The notes under the pieces are model-generated. The model made no database searches. It was not told the DNA's origin and was given only the letters and a program-made list of their open reading frames with translations. From Jiella pacifica (GTDB taxonomy: Bacteria; Pseudomonadota; Alphaproteobacteria; Rhizobiales; Rhizobiaceae): a DNA stretch of 50,090 nt. A program made the translations under genes and the position numbers. Below are positions 16,302-23,579 of this stretch, in pieces. Positions within the stretch are counted from its first letter, which is position 1; each line of letters opens with the position of its first letter. Location: positions 1-50,090 of the forward strand of contig NZ_JAAAMG010000004.1 of NCBI RefSeq assembly GCF_010500815.1, in the 5' to 3' direction.

Positions 16302-16328
16302 AAAAAAAGAGCCCCGGCGAACCGGGGC
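16302..16328 (-). terminator. minus-strand rho-independent terminator inside the early operon
   Basis: Stem GCCCCGG (16311-16317), loop CGAA, stem CCGGGGC (16322-16328), with seven A residues at 16302-16308. Read on the minus strand this is a GC-rich hairpin followed by TTTTTTT, a classic terminator. A second hairpin GTCGCC-GGCA-GGCGAC (16286-16301) sits just before the A-run. On the plus strand there is no T-run after either stem, so rightward transcription into the MuB gene should pass. Confidence 0.7.
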
Positions 16329-16352
16329 CCATCAACAGATGCGGAGAGAAGA

Positions 16353-17093
16353 ATGGACATGCCAACAGCAAACGTCAACCGATCGACGGCGCCGCTCAAG
16401 AACGTCGTTAACATGATGGTGCTGATCGATGCGATGCGCTCGCGTGATCAGCACTCCTCGAGCCTCGCCTTGTTCTCCGGCCCGTCCGGCTACGGCAAGA
16501 GCTTCGCCGCCCGCTACGCCCAGAACGCCACGCAAGGCATTTATGTCGAGGTCAAGTTCGGTTGGACGCGGAAGATCTTCCTTTCGTCGCTCCTGATCGA
16601 GCTCGGCGAGACGAGCCCCCGCGGCACCTGCGGCGACATGTATCTGGAAATCGTCAAGCGCCTCGGCGGAGATCCGACGCGGCCACTGATCATCGACGAG
16701 GCCGATTACCTGCTCGCCAAGGGCCTCGTCGAATACGCCCGCGACTTCGGCGACTCCACCGGTGTGCCCGTCATCCTGATCGGCGAGGAGAAGCTTCCGA
16801 GCAAACTCAAGGCCATCGAGAAGGTCGACAACCGGGTGCTCGAACGGGTGCTGGCCGTGCCCTGCGACCTCGACGACGCCAAGACGCTCGCCCGTCTGCT
16901 CTGCCCCAAGCTCAATCTCGCCGATGATCTTCTCGCCCATCTCCTCGAGAAGACGAAGGGTCGGACCCAGCGGCTGGTGAACACCTTGAACGACGTCCGC
17001 AAGTTCGCGCGGCGCGCCGGCGTCGAGCAGCTCGACGTCGAGAGCTACCACGGCCCGATCGACACGGCCGCCGTGCCGATGAGGACCGCCTGA
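16353..17093 (+). CDS. MuB-type AAA ATPase (transposition target protein)
   Basis: A 246-residue AAA+ ATPase. Walker A is GPSGYGKS at residues 43-50 and Walker B LIIDEAD at 112-118. Sensor-like text follows (VILIGEE), and the C-terminal helical part has KGRTQRLVNTLNDVRKFA. In Mu, MuB coats target DNA, stimulates MuA and gives target immunity. It follows the transposase gene after a 75-bp spacer that contains the minus-strand terminator. It is shorter than Mu B (312) because it lacks the N-terminal HTH extension. Confidence 0.92.
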   Translation: MDMPTANVNRSTAPLKNVVNMMVLIDAMRSRDQHSSSLALFSGPSGYGKSFAARYAQNATQGIYVEVKFGWTRKIFLSSLLIELGETSPRGTCGDMYLEIVKRLGGDPTRPLIIDEADYLLAKGLVEYARDFGDSTGVPVILIGEEKLPSKLKAIEKVDNRVLERVLAVPCDLDDAKTLARLLCPKLNLADDLLAHLLEKTKGRTQRLVNTLNDVRKFARRAGVEQLDVESYHGPIDTAAVPMRTA

Positions 17094-17716
17094 TGAGCGC
17101 GATCCTGGAATTTCGAACGGCGCCGGGCAAGCCGGTGCTGCGCGGCCACGCCTTCTTCTGGAGCGTCATTCGCGAGCTTGGCGCGGAAGGTGGTCTGGTC
17201 TCGGTCCATGCCGTGCTTCAACGGACCAACCGGACAGAGCGATCGACGGTCGCCGACTATTTCCGGCGGCTGGAAGCGGCCGGGATCATCGAAGACAGCG
17301 GCGAGCGGGAGACGCTCCACAAAGGCAGGGATACGCCGCTCTATAAGCTCCTCAAGACGCCGTTGGCGACGCCGCGGGTCAACCGCGACGGAACTCCCGC
17401 CCAACAGGGTCGCGGCCAGCAGCACATGTGGAACGTGCTGCGTGGCCCGGAAAGCCGCGGCGGCCTCACGGCCGATGACTTGGCGCTGAGGGCCGCCACG
17501 GAAGAGATCCCTGTCTCGGTGCATAGCGCTAAAGCCTTTTTGAAGCGTTTGAACGCAGCGGGGTACCTCGCCCAGGTCAAGCACGGCCTGTGGAAGCTGA
17601 AGCCGGCGATGGACACGGGACCACTGGCGCCGCTGATCCTGAAAACGAAGGTGGTCTACGACCAGAACCTGCGCGAGGCGCAGAGCCCCCTCGAGGCCGA
17701 GGAGGATCGTCCATGA
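17093..17716 (+). CDS. early phage protein with tandem winged-helix-like parts
   Basis: A 207-residue protein overlapping MuB by one base (TGATG). Residues 20-75 (FFWSVIRELGAEGGLVSVHAVLQRTN...VADYFRRLEAAGIIED) read as a winged helix. Residues 110-170 (HMWNVLRGPESRGGLTADDLALRAA...AKAFLKRLNAAGYLAQVKHGLWKL) look like a second one. Two such domains suggest binding of DNA as a tandem. The family is known to me only as a conserved hypothetical in Mu-like prophages of alphaproteobacteria. Confidence 0.7.
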   Translation: MSAILEFRTAPGKPVLRGHAFFWSVIRELGAEGGLVSVHAVLQRTNRTERSTVADYFRRLEAAGIIEDSGERETLHKGRDTPLYKLLKTPLATPRVNRDGTPAQQGRGQQHMWNVLRGPESRGGLTADDLALRAATEEIPVSVHSAKAFLKRLNAAGYLAQVKHGLWKLKPAMDTGPLAPLILKTKVVYDQNLREAQSPLEAEEDRP

Positions 17717-18084
17717 CCTTTCTCGAGAAGGCTCGCACGAGCTGGTCACCGGCACCCGACTGGATCGAGGAGCTGGCGCTGTTTGCCGACGCGCAAGGCC
17801 TCAAGGGAGCCGCCTTGCGGACCGGCGTCGGCGGGTCGACGATTAGCCAGGTCCTGTCGAAGAAATACCCCGGCGTCCTCGGGAACGTCGAAGCCCGGGT
17901 GCGCGGCGCGCTGATGCGAGAGACCGTGGACTGTCCGGTCCTCGACGAGATGCGCCGCGACGTCTGCCTCAACTGGCAGGCCAAGCCCTTTGCCGCGACC
18001 TCCTCGCTGCGGGTCTCGATGTTCCGGGCATGCCGCTCCGGCTGTCCCCACTCCAAACACACGAGAGGAACCGACCATGAGTAA
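17713..18084 (+). CDS. HTH DNA-binding phage protein with Cys-rich end
   Basis: A 123-residue protein. The first part (DWIEELALFADAQGLKGAAL, then TGVGGSTISQVLSKKYPG) is a Cro-like helix-turn-helix. The C-terminal part has a set of cysteines (DCPVLDEMRRDVCLN, then RACRSGCPHS) that could bind a metal. This combination is recurrent in the early region of Mu-like prophages, where it is usually labelled transcriptional regulator. The ATG overlaps the previous stop by 4 bp. Confidence 0.72.
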   Translation: MTFLEKARTSWSPAPDWIEELALFADAQGLKGAALRTGVGGSTISQVLSKKYPGVLGNVEARVRGALMRETVDCPVLDEMRRDVCLNWQAKPFAATSSLRVSMFRACRSGCPHSKHTRGTDHE

Positions 18085-18325
18085 GCAAACCCTGGCGCCC
18101 CTGTCGGCGCGCATTCGCGAACTGCGGACGTTCTTCGGCGAATACGACCGCGCCGGCGTCGTCCTCGGCGGCGTTGCCGTCGATGCCCTGGCCGAGCGCC
18201 TGCGGAGCTTCGAGATCGACGCGGCCGACCTGGAGCGCGGGCCTCGGCCTCGCCCCTTCCCCGCCCGCCCCATGTCCGAGATTGCCAGGCGCTATGCCGG
18301 GACGGCTGCGGGAGCGGCCCGATGA
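18077..18325 (+). CDS. small early phage protein
   Basis: An 82-residue protein, MSKQTLAPLSARIRELRTFF onward, with a helical N-terminal half and a Pro/Arg-rich middle (RGPRPRPFPARPMSEIARRYAG). It overlaps both neighbours. GAGAGGAA is placed 8 bp before the ATG at 18077. No family recognised. Confidence 0.6.
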   Translation: MSKQTLAPLSARIRELRTFFGEYDRAGVVLGGVAVDALAERLRSFEIDAADLERGPRPRPFPARPMSEIARRYAGTAAGAAR

Positions 18326-18549
18326 TCCCCTCGATCAGACAGCCAGTGATCCGGACTCCGGTGGAAAGGATGCTCCAGGCCGAGGAGCTCATCCGGGCGA
18401 TGCGCCGGAGGATTATCGACCCCAGGCGGGCCGCTGCGGCCGAAGAGGCCGTGGTGGCGATCGACAACGCCATCGCAGAACTCGTCGCTGCCCGCGCCGA
18501 GATCAACGCCGGACATCTCGTCCGGGCTGCCGATCGGGTGGCGTCATGA
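18322..18549 (+). CDS. small early phage protein
   Basis: A 75-residue, mostly helical and Ala/Arg-rich protein (PVERMLQAEELIRAMRRRII, then VAIDNAIAELVAARAEI). It is coupled to both neighbours by ATGA overlaps. Position and base composition match the surrounding real genes, and I see no motif. Confidence 0.6.
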   Translation: MIPSIRQPVIRTPVERMLQAEELIRAMRRRIIDPRRAAAAEEAVVAIDNAIAELVAARAEINAGHLVRAADRVAS

Positions 18550-19262
18550 ACGCCATCCGCACCATCACCGCGGCCGTGGCGGAGATCCGCGGCGTGGCGC
18601 TGGCCGACATCCTGTCGGACCGGCGATCCAAAGAGATCGTCAGGCCCAGGCACGAGGCGATGTATTTCGCCAAGACGATGACGCCGGCGACGCTGCCGGC
18701 GATCGGGCGGCGTATGGGCGGCCGCGATCACAGCACGGTCCTCAGTGGCATCAGGAATATCGAAGCCCGGATCGCCACCGAGGCAGGCTATGGCGACGAG
18801 ATCGAGGCGATTGGCGCGATCATCGCCAAGCGGCTGCCCGGCGAGGGCAAATTTCAGCTGGTGCCTGCCGAGGACATCGACGTCGAGACGCTGGCGCGGC
18901 GGATCGAGGCAGCGGTCGCGGCGGGCGAAACCATCTCCGTCTTCGCCGACGAGGTCGCGGCGCTGGCCTCCCGGTTCGTCGAACTCGACCGAAAGGTGAT
19001 CGAGCTTGGCTCGAAGATCGCTGCGATGGCGCGGCGCGAGGCCGAGTTCGCCGAGCGGCTGGCCGCGCATGAGGCCCGAACCCTCGCCTCGACAGTCACC
19101 ATCGCCGCGCCGCACCCGGCGCCGGTGCAGGCGGTGATCGATGCGTTCCGGCAGTTCGAAAGCGACCGCTTCAGCGCCCGCGAGCGGTTCGCCCAGCAGC
19201 AGCTCGATCGAGCATTGAAAGCACTTCAAACCACCGTCGAACAGAAGGACATCGCAGCATGA
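18546..19262 (+). CDS. DnaA domain IV-like protein with coiled-coil tail
   Basis: A 238-residue protein. Residues 1-80 match the DNA-binding domain IV of DnaA: VAEIRGVALADILSDRRSKE, RPRHEAMYFAKTMTPATLP, then the signature IGRRMGGRDHSTVLSGIRNIE. The AAA+ ATPase of DnaA is absent. The remainder is a long Glu/Ala-rich helix with a probable coiled coil around residues 120-180 (FADEVAALASRFVELDRKVIELGSKIAAMARR). It may bind DnaA boxes and so bring host replication factors to phage DNA, or compete with DnaA; both are inference. It sits between small early genes and DUF3164. Confidence 0.82.
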   Translation: MNAIRTITAAVAEIRGVALADILSDRRSKEIVRPRHEAMYFAKTMTPATLPAIGRRMGGRDHSTVLSGIRNIEARIATEAGYGDEIEAIGAIIAKRLPGEGKFQLVPAEDIDVETLARRIEAAVAAGETISVFADEVAALASRFVELDRKVIELGSKIAAMARREAEFAERLAAHEARTLASTVTIAAPHPAPVQAVIDAFRQFESDRFSARERFAQQQLDRALKALQTTVEQKDIAA

Positions 19263-19930
19263 GCGCGGCCATTCAGGACCTGCCGACCAACAACGGAACG
19301 AGCCTGCCGCCGGGTGCGGTGGAGGTCGGCGGGAAAGTCTACCTGCCAGATTCCAAGGGCAATCTCGTGCCGATCGACCTCGTGAAGCCGGAAGACCGGC
19401 TGGAAGACGAGATGGTGCGCAAGTGCCTTGCCTTCGCCGAGGACCTCTCTTCCCAGATCGCCCGGTTTCGGGGGCACACGATGGAGGACATCGGCGCCTT
19501 CCAGTCGATCCTAGACCAGGAATACGGCGCCAAGCGCGGCGGGGCGAAGGGCAACGCCACCTACATGAGCTTCGACGGTCGGATGAAGGTGCAGGTCCAG
19601 CAGGCCGACCTGATCGAGTTCGGCGCGCAGCTGCAGACGGCGAAGAAGCTGATCGACGAATATCTGACGGCGCTCACGGTCGACGCCTCGGCCGAGATCC
19701 AGGTCTTCGTCAACCGCGCCTTCGACGTCGACAAGGAAGGCCAGGTCAATCGGTCGGAACTGTTCCGGCTGCGCCGGCTGCAGATCGACGACAAGCGCTG
19801 GCAGGACGCCATGCGGGCGATCTCGGAAGCCATCCGGGTCGTCGGTTCGAAAGAATACGTCCGCTTCTACAAGCGCGAGAGCCATGACGGCGCCTGGCAG
19901 GCGGTCACCATCGATCTGGCCAAGGCGTGA
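19259..19930 (+). CDS. DUF3164 family protein
   Basis: A 223-residue protein with the DUF3164 pattern: VEVGGKVYLPDSKGNLVPIDLVKPED, then the helical middle, KGNATYMSFDGRMKVQVQQAD, and the close RRLQIDDKRWQDAMRAISEAIRVVGSKEYVRFYKR. The family is conserved in the early regions of Mu-like phages and its function is not established. The start overlaps the DnaA-like gene by 4 bp. Confidence 0.85.
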   Translation: MSAAIQDLPTNNGTSLPPGAVEVGGKVYLPDSKGNLVPIDLVKPEDRLEDEMVRKCLAFAEDLSSQIARFRGHTMEDIGAFQSILDQEYGAKRGGAKGNATYMSFDGRMKVQVQQADLIEFGAQLQTAKKLIDEYLTALTVDASAEIQVFVNRAFDVDKEGQVNRSELFRLRRLQIDDKRWQDAMRAISEAIRVVGSKEYVRFYKRESHDGAWQAVTIDLAKA

Positions 19931-19940
19931 GGAGGCGGAG

Positions 19941-20273
19941 ATGGCGGAGATCGACACAGTTAAAGTCGCCAGCCTGATGGGCCGCATCGACGAAGAGCTC
20001 GCGCAGGTCGGACCGGCGCCGTCGATCCGCGATTACGACGGTTGGCGCACCCACCAGGGCGCCTACCGCAAGATCATCGACGGGTTGGTCGCTGAGGAAG
20101 GGGCTGCCTATCGCGCTGGCTCGGGTGACGGCTATCGGCTGGCCATGGCCGGCATCGCGACCACCTGCACCGGCGGCGATGCAGGCCTCCTGCGCAACTG
20201 GGTCAACGCGGCCTCTCGCCGCCTTGCCGCAATGCGGGCAGCGCCGGCCTCGTCGGATGGTGGTGCAGCATGA
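19941..20273 (+). CDS. small early phage protein
   Basis: A 110-residue protein following DUF3164 after 10 bp, with a strong GGAGGCGGAG ribosome site directly before the ATG. Content is mixed helical: SLMGRIDEELAQVGPAPSIR, then YDGWRTHQGAYRKIIDGLVAE. No family or catalytic motif recognised. Confidence 0.6.
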   Translation: MAEIDTVKVASLMGRIDEELAQVGPAPSIRDYDGWRTHQGAYRKIIDGLVAEEGAAYRAGSGDGYRLAMAGIATTCTGGDAGLLRNWVNAASRRLAAMRAAPASSDGGAA

Positions 20274-20626
20274 CCGCGCTACCCGAGGCCCGGATCATCG
20301 TTACGGTTCCGCTTGCCAGGGGCGGCGGCAGCCGGGTGGTGGCGATCGACGAGCGCGAAGTCTGCCATGTCTGCACCGTCGACGATCGCCGCGAGGGCCA
20401 AGCGGCCGATCAGAGCTTCACGGCCGAGATCGCCCAGGAGATGGCGCGGCGGGTGCTGGCCGGCGACGAGCGGGCGCAGACGGCGCCCGGCATGCTGCGA
20501 ATCCTCGCGGCGGCGGTGCTGATGCTCCACCAAGAGACCCTCGAATTTGCCGAGGAGATCATGGAGCTCCGGGAGCAGGAGAGCGACCTCCTCGACGGGA
20601 TGCCGACAGAAGGTGTCACGGGATGA
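20270..20626 (+). CDS. small early phage protein
   Basis: A 118-residue protein. It starts with beta-rich text (ARIIVTVPLARGGGSRVVAI, then REVCHVCTVDD) and ends in a long helix (MLHQETLEFAEEIMELREQE). It overlaps neighbours by 4 bp on both sides. Not recognised. Confidence 0.58.
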   Translation: MTALPEARIIVTVPLARGGGSRVVAIDEREVCHVCTVDDRREGQAADQSFTAEIAQEMARRVLAGDERAQTAPGMLRILAAAVLMLHQETLEFAEEIMELREQESDLLDGMPTEGVTG

Positions 20627-21102
20627 GCGACGTGCGCACCTGCCGCGAATGCGGCATCAGCCACATCGAGCAGGGAGACGAGATCGACGGCGAGCCGCTG
20701 TGCTGGGCCGAGGACGATCTCTGCTCGCGCTGCCAGGACGTCCTGTTCAAGCAGCAGGAAGCGGACGCGGCGCGCTATCGGTATCTGCGGAACCGCAGCA
20801 CCACCTCAGCCGCGATCGCCGAGGGCGGCGTGTTTGGCGGGCAGATCCCGGACAATCTCATCCTCGGCGGCGAGGATCTTGACCGGGCTATCGACGCGGC
20901 CATCAGCCAAAGCGCCGGGCGCTACGGGGACACGCTGGAGCGACGGTTGGCGCTCTGCCTCGCCGAGATCGTCGACCAGCCGCTGCTCACCGGCCGGGAC
21001 GAGCCGGGCGGCTTCTCGTCGCCGCTGGAGATCCGGCTCGGCTTCTTCAAGCCGGAGCTGTCGGAGCGCGCGGCCGAGCTGCTGGAAGAGGTGGGGCTGT
21101 GA
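20623..21102 (+). CDS. small phage protein with N-terminal zinc-ribbon-like cysteines
   Basis: A 159-residue protein. Residues 7-38 have CRECGISHIEQGDEIDGEPLC and CSRCQDVLF, i.e. two CxxC pairs, likely a metal-binding ribbon. The rest is an acidic helical domain (RYRYLRNRSTT; NLILGGEDLDRAIDAAI). Similar arrangements are seen in phage early proteins of unknown role. Confidence 0.6.
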   Translation: MSDVRTCRECGISHIEQGDEIDGEPLCWAEDDLCSRCQDVLFKQQEADAARYRYLRNRSTTSAAIAEGGVFGGQIPDNLILGGEDLDRAIDAAISQSAGRYGDTLERRLALCLAEIVDQPLLTGRDEPGGFSSPLEIRLGFFKPELSERAAELLEEVGL

Positions 21103-21539
21103 CACGTATTGAAGAACTGAGAAGCCTGCTCGAAAAGCTCGATGCGGCGAAAGGCCCGGATCGGCAGATCGACGCGGCGCTGATGGCGCTGCTCTACGTC
21201 CGAGGACGTAGGAACCTCGGAACTCAGGAGAATTCCGGCCCAGGCGGTAGGTGGGTGCCTGTCGAGGACGACGTCTGGATCGACCCGGCGACCGACAAAT
21301 GGGTGAGTACGGGGGCCCTCGACTTCACAAGGTCGCTCGACGCGGCAATCCGCTTCGTCGAACGCGCGATTCCGCAAGCGGAGTGGGAGGTAAAGTCCAA
21401 GACGTCTTACCGCGACTTCGGCCTTGCTTTCGTCCGACTGAACGATCTGACCCGTGTAGGGGGCGAGTGTGAAACCCCGACGCTATCGCTTCTTGCCGCC
21501 GCTCTTGGCGTCATGATCCGGCAGGATGGTCGCTCATGA
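21099..21539 (+). CDS. phage ABA sandwich domain protein
   Basis: A 146-residue protein starting with GTG overlapping the previous stop (GTGA). The C-terminal half fits the short phage ABA sandwich family: LDFTRSLDAAIRFVERAIP, then WEVKSKTSYRDFGLAFVRL and SLLAAALGVMIRQ. The family is widespread in prophages and has no known activity. The N-terminal helix IEELRSLLEKLDAAKGPDRQ is characteristic as well. Confidence 0.65.
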   Translation: MTRIEELRSLLEKLDAAKGPDRQIDAALMALLYVRGRRNLGTQENSGPGGRWVPVEDDVWIDPATDKWVSTGALDFTRSLDAAIRFVERAIPQAEWEVKSKTSYRDFGLAFVRLNDLTRVGGECETPTLSLLAAALGVMIRQDGRS

Positions 21540-22171
21540 CCGCGCTCGCGATGATGCACGTCGCCAAGCGCGACCTAGGCCTCGACGACGACACCTATCG
21601 GGCGGTGCTCCTCCGGGTAACCGGCAAGCGGTCGTCGAAGGACATGAGCGAGAGCGAACAGCGGGCGGTGCTCGACGAATTCCGCCGGCAGGGCTTCAAG
21701 CCCGCCCTTCGACAAGCTCAGGGTGAGGGTCGCGGGAAGACGAAGCCGCTGTCCGGCCCCTACGCCAAGAAGGCGCAGGCGCTTTGGATCGCGCTGTGGA
21801 ACCTCGGCGCGGTCGAGGACAAGCGCGATTCCGCGCTGCTCGCCTTCGTCTGCCGGCAGACCGGCATCGAGCGGACCGAGTGGGTGCTCGATGCGAAGCA
21901 CGGCCGGGCCGTGATCGAAGCGCTGAAGGGCTGGTGCGCTCGCGAGGGGGTGGATTGGAGCGATGGTGGTCGGCACGGATTTCAGATTGCGCTGGCGCAG
22001 TGGTCCCAGCTTCAGCTCATCGACAGGAGCGCTACACGCGGGTTTTGGGTCGAGATTGCGTCGATCCTGAAACGCAGCGTCGTTGTCGATAAGCCCACCG
22101 ACGCCGAATGGATCACGGTGATGAACGCGCTCGGCAAGCGGATCCGGGCACGAAAGGCGGGCTCGTCATGA
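21536..22171 (+). CDS. gemA: GemA/gp16 family regulatory protein
   Basis: A 211-residue protein of the Mu gp16 (GemA, DUF1018) family: LAMMHVAKRDLGLDDDTYRA, LRVTGKRSSKDMSESEQRAV, then GPYAKKAQALWIALWNLG and FVCRQTGIER. In Mu, GemA affects host gene expression and DNA supercoiling after infection. In the linker after residue 57 the protein carries ALRQAQGEGRG, which is the translation of a repetitive host element inserted in frame (see the repeat entry). The function is probably kept, since both flanking blocks are intact. Confidence 0.88.
   Translation: MTALAMMHVAKRDLGLDDDTYRAVLLRVTGKRSSKDMSESEQRAVLDEFRRQGFKPALRQAQGEGRGKTKPLSGPYAKKAQALWIALWNLGAVEDKRDSALLAFVCRQTGIERTEWVLDAKHGRAVIEALKGWCAREGVDWSDGGRHGFQIALAQWSQLQLIDRSATRGFWVEIASILKRSVVVDKPTDAEWITVMNALGKRIRARKAGSS
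21705..21728 (+). repeat. REP-like dispersed element inside gemA
   Basis: The sequence CCCTTCGACAAGCTCAGGG followed by TGAGG is a well-known dispersed repeat of alphaproteobacterial chromosomes, recognisable by its translations ALRQAQGE and PSTSSG. Here it lies in the phage gemA gene without breaking the frame. The identification is from memory of the motif; copy number in this genome cannot be seen from the window. Confidence 0.6.
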
Positions 22172-22407
22172 GCCGGCGCAAGCGCAAGCCAGTCACTGCG
22201 ACACTCTCGGCCGAGGCGCTGGAGCGGATCGCGGCCGAGGTCTCGCCAGGCCATGCCGGCTGGCGGAGCCAAGGTTACCGCCTCGCCAAGGGATGCCGGC
22301 TTTGGCGCCGCACGGATGGCACTTGGACGATCCGGTTCGTCTATCAGGATCCGGCCGATAAGAGCTTCTCGTTCACGGCGATCGTCAAAGGCGTCGTCTT
22401 CGCATGA
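22168..22407 (+). CDS. small basic phage protein
   Basis: A 79-residue basic protein (MSRRKRKPVTATLSAEALER), then a beta-rich part (GCRLWRRTDGTWTIRFVYQD...FSFTAIVKG). It is coupled by ATGA overlaps to gemA and to the methyltransferase. It may be a small nucleic-acid binding protein; the family is not recognised. Confidence 0.6.
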   Translation: MSRRKRKPVTATLSAEALERIAAEVSPGHAGWRSQGYRLAKGCRLWRRTDGTWTIRFVYQDPADKSFSFTAIVKGVVFA

Positions 22408-23099
22408 CCGGCGCGGCGATCCCTCGCTCGGTGGGCGGTCCGCGCCTCGAGGCGGCGGATTCGCTCGACTATTTTCCGACGCCGCCCTGGGCGACGCGGG
22501 CGCTGTTTGCGGAGATCTTAGGGACGAAGGCGTTTCGGGATCTCGACGTCGAGGAGCCCGCCTGCGGCGAAGGGCACATGGCCTATGTGCTGCAGGAGGT
22601 TTTTGGGACGGTGCGGGCGAGCGACGTCTTCGACCATGGCTACCGCCTCGGCGGTGACTTCGCCCTGCGCGACTTCCTGGAACCTGAAGCCTGGGACGGG
22701 ATCGCGCGGCCCGACTGGATCATCACCAATCCGCCGTTCGGCACAAAGCTGCTGGCCTTCATGCGCCGGGCTCTCGCAAGGGCGCGGACCGGCGTCGCCA
22801 TCTACATGCCGACCGTCAAGCTCGATGGGATCAACCGCCATCGCGTCGTCTACGGCTCTCAGCCACCGCACACGATCGCCCAGTTCGTCGAGCGGGCGCC
22901 CTGCCACAAGGGGCGCTGGGAGCCGGACGGTGGCACCTTCACCTCCTATTGCTGGGTGATCTGGCGGCTCGACCGCGCGGTCAGAGATCCCGTCGTCAAG
23001 TGGATCCGGCCCTGCCGCTCGCGGCTGACCTACAGCCGAGACATCGAGCTGTTTGGATGGCCCGCCGAAAGCGGTGAACCTCTGGCGGAAGCGCTATGA
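22404..23099 (+). CDS. DNA N6-adenine methyltransferase
   Basis: A 231-residue class I methyltransferase. The SAM-binding motif I is EEPACGEGHMAYVL at residues 50-63, and the catalytic motif IV is NPPF at 109-112, preceded by DWIIT. The order I then IV and the NPPF form fit N6-adenine enzymes. DYFPTPPWATRALF at the start is typical of phage-borne members. The target sequence cannot be read from the protein. It may protect phage DNA from host restriction (the role of mom in Mu) or mark regulatory sites. It sits directly before mor. Confidence 0.85.
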   Translation: MTGAAIPRSVGGPRLEAADSLDYFPTPPWATRALFAEILGTKAFRDLDVEEPACGEGHMAYVLQEVFGTVRASDVFDHGYRLGGDFALRDFLEPEAWDGIARPDWIITNPPFGTKLLAFMRRALARARTGVAIYMPTVKLDGINRHRVVYGSQPPHTIAQFVERAPCHKGRWEPDGGTFTSYCWVIWRLDRAVRDPVVKWIRPCRSRLTYSRDIELFGWPAESGEPLAEAL

Positions 23100-23479
23100 G
23101 CGAGCGGCTGGAAGACGAGCTGATCGCGCTGCTCGGGGCGGAGGACTTCATCCGCCTGGTCGAGGCCTATGGCGGCGAGCGGCGCTACATCCCAAAAAGC
23201 GAGACTGGCACCGAGATCTCGGGAACGCTCGGAGAAGATGTTGCCGGGAAGCTCGCCAAGCGGTTCGGCGGCGACGAGCTTTCGATCCCTCTTGCCCGCG
23301 CCTTCCGGGCAAGACACTATCGCGCCGATCGGCTGAACAATCGCGAGATTGCCAAGCGCCTCGGAATCAGCGTCAACGGTGTCGAGAAGCTGTTCCGCCG
23401 CCGCCCCTCCGCCCGGCCGCCGCGCCGGCGCCAGGTCGACCCGCGCCAGACCGACCTCTTCGGTTCGCCCGGAAACTGA
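23096..23479 (+). CDS. mor: Mor-type transcription activator
   Basis: A 127-residue protein of the Mor/C family, which activates middle or late phage transcription. The N-terminal dimerisation part is DELIALLGAEDFIRLVEAYGGERRYIP. The helix-turn-helix is LNNREIAKRLGISVNGVEKLFRR (about 80-102), followed by a basic, proline-rich tail. It is the last gene of the early operon. Eighteen bases after its stop begins the first of two identical palindromic boxes that are the likely targets of this protein. Only one Mor/C-type gene is visible in the window. Confidence 0.88.
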   Translation: MSERLEDELIALLGAEDFIRLVEAYGGERRYIPKSETGTEISGTLGEDVAGKLAKRFGGDELSIPLARAFRARHYRADRLNNREIAKRLGISVNGVEKLFRRRPSARPPRRRQVDPRQTDLFGSPGN

Positions 23480-23496
23480 CACCCGGAAGCCGGCAG

Positions 23497-23543
23497 CCGG
23501 GACATGTCCCGACTGATACCCCGCCGCCCCATCCCGCATGGTC
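23497..23543 (+). promoter_or_regulatory. late promoter module 1 (lysis/terminase operon)
   Basis: The box CCGGGACATGTCCCGACTGA (23497-23516) contains the palindrome GGGACATGTCCC. Exactly 21 nt further comes ATGGTC (23538-23543), followed by GGGCC. The same box, spacing and ATGGTC-n-GGGCC block recur at 31919. I infer a Mor-dependent promoter whose dimer site is centred near -43, as in Mu Pm; no good -35 is present, as expected for activator-dependent promoters. Confidence 0.65.
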
Positions 23544-23579
23544 GGGCCTCGATCGTCCATGCGCGAGAGGCACCCCCCG

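Noticed and set aside
23483-23501. CCCGG...CCGGG stem after mor as a terminator of the early operon
   Set aside because: Only five pairs, no T-run, and it overlaps the late promoter box, so a terminator role is not supported.
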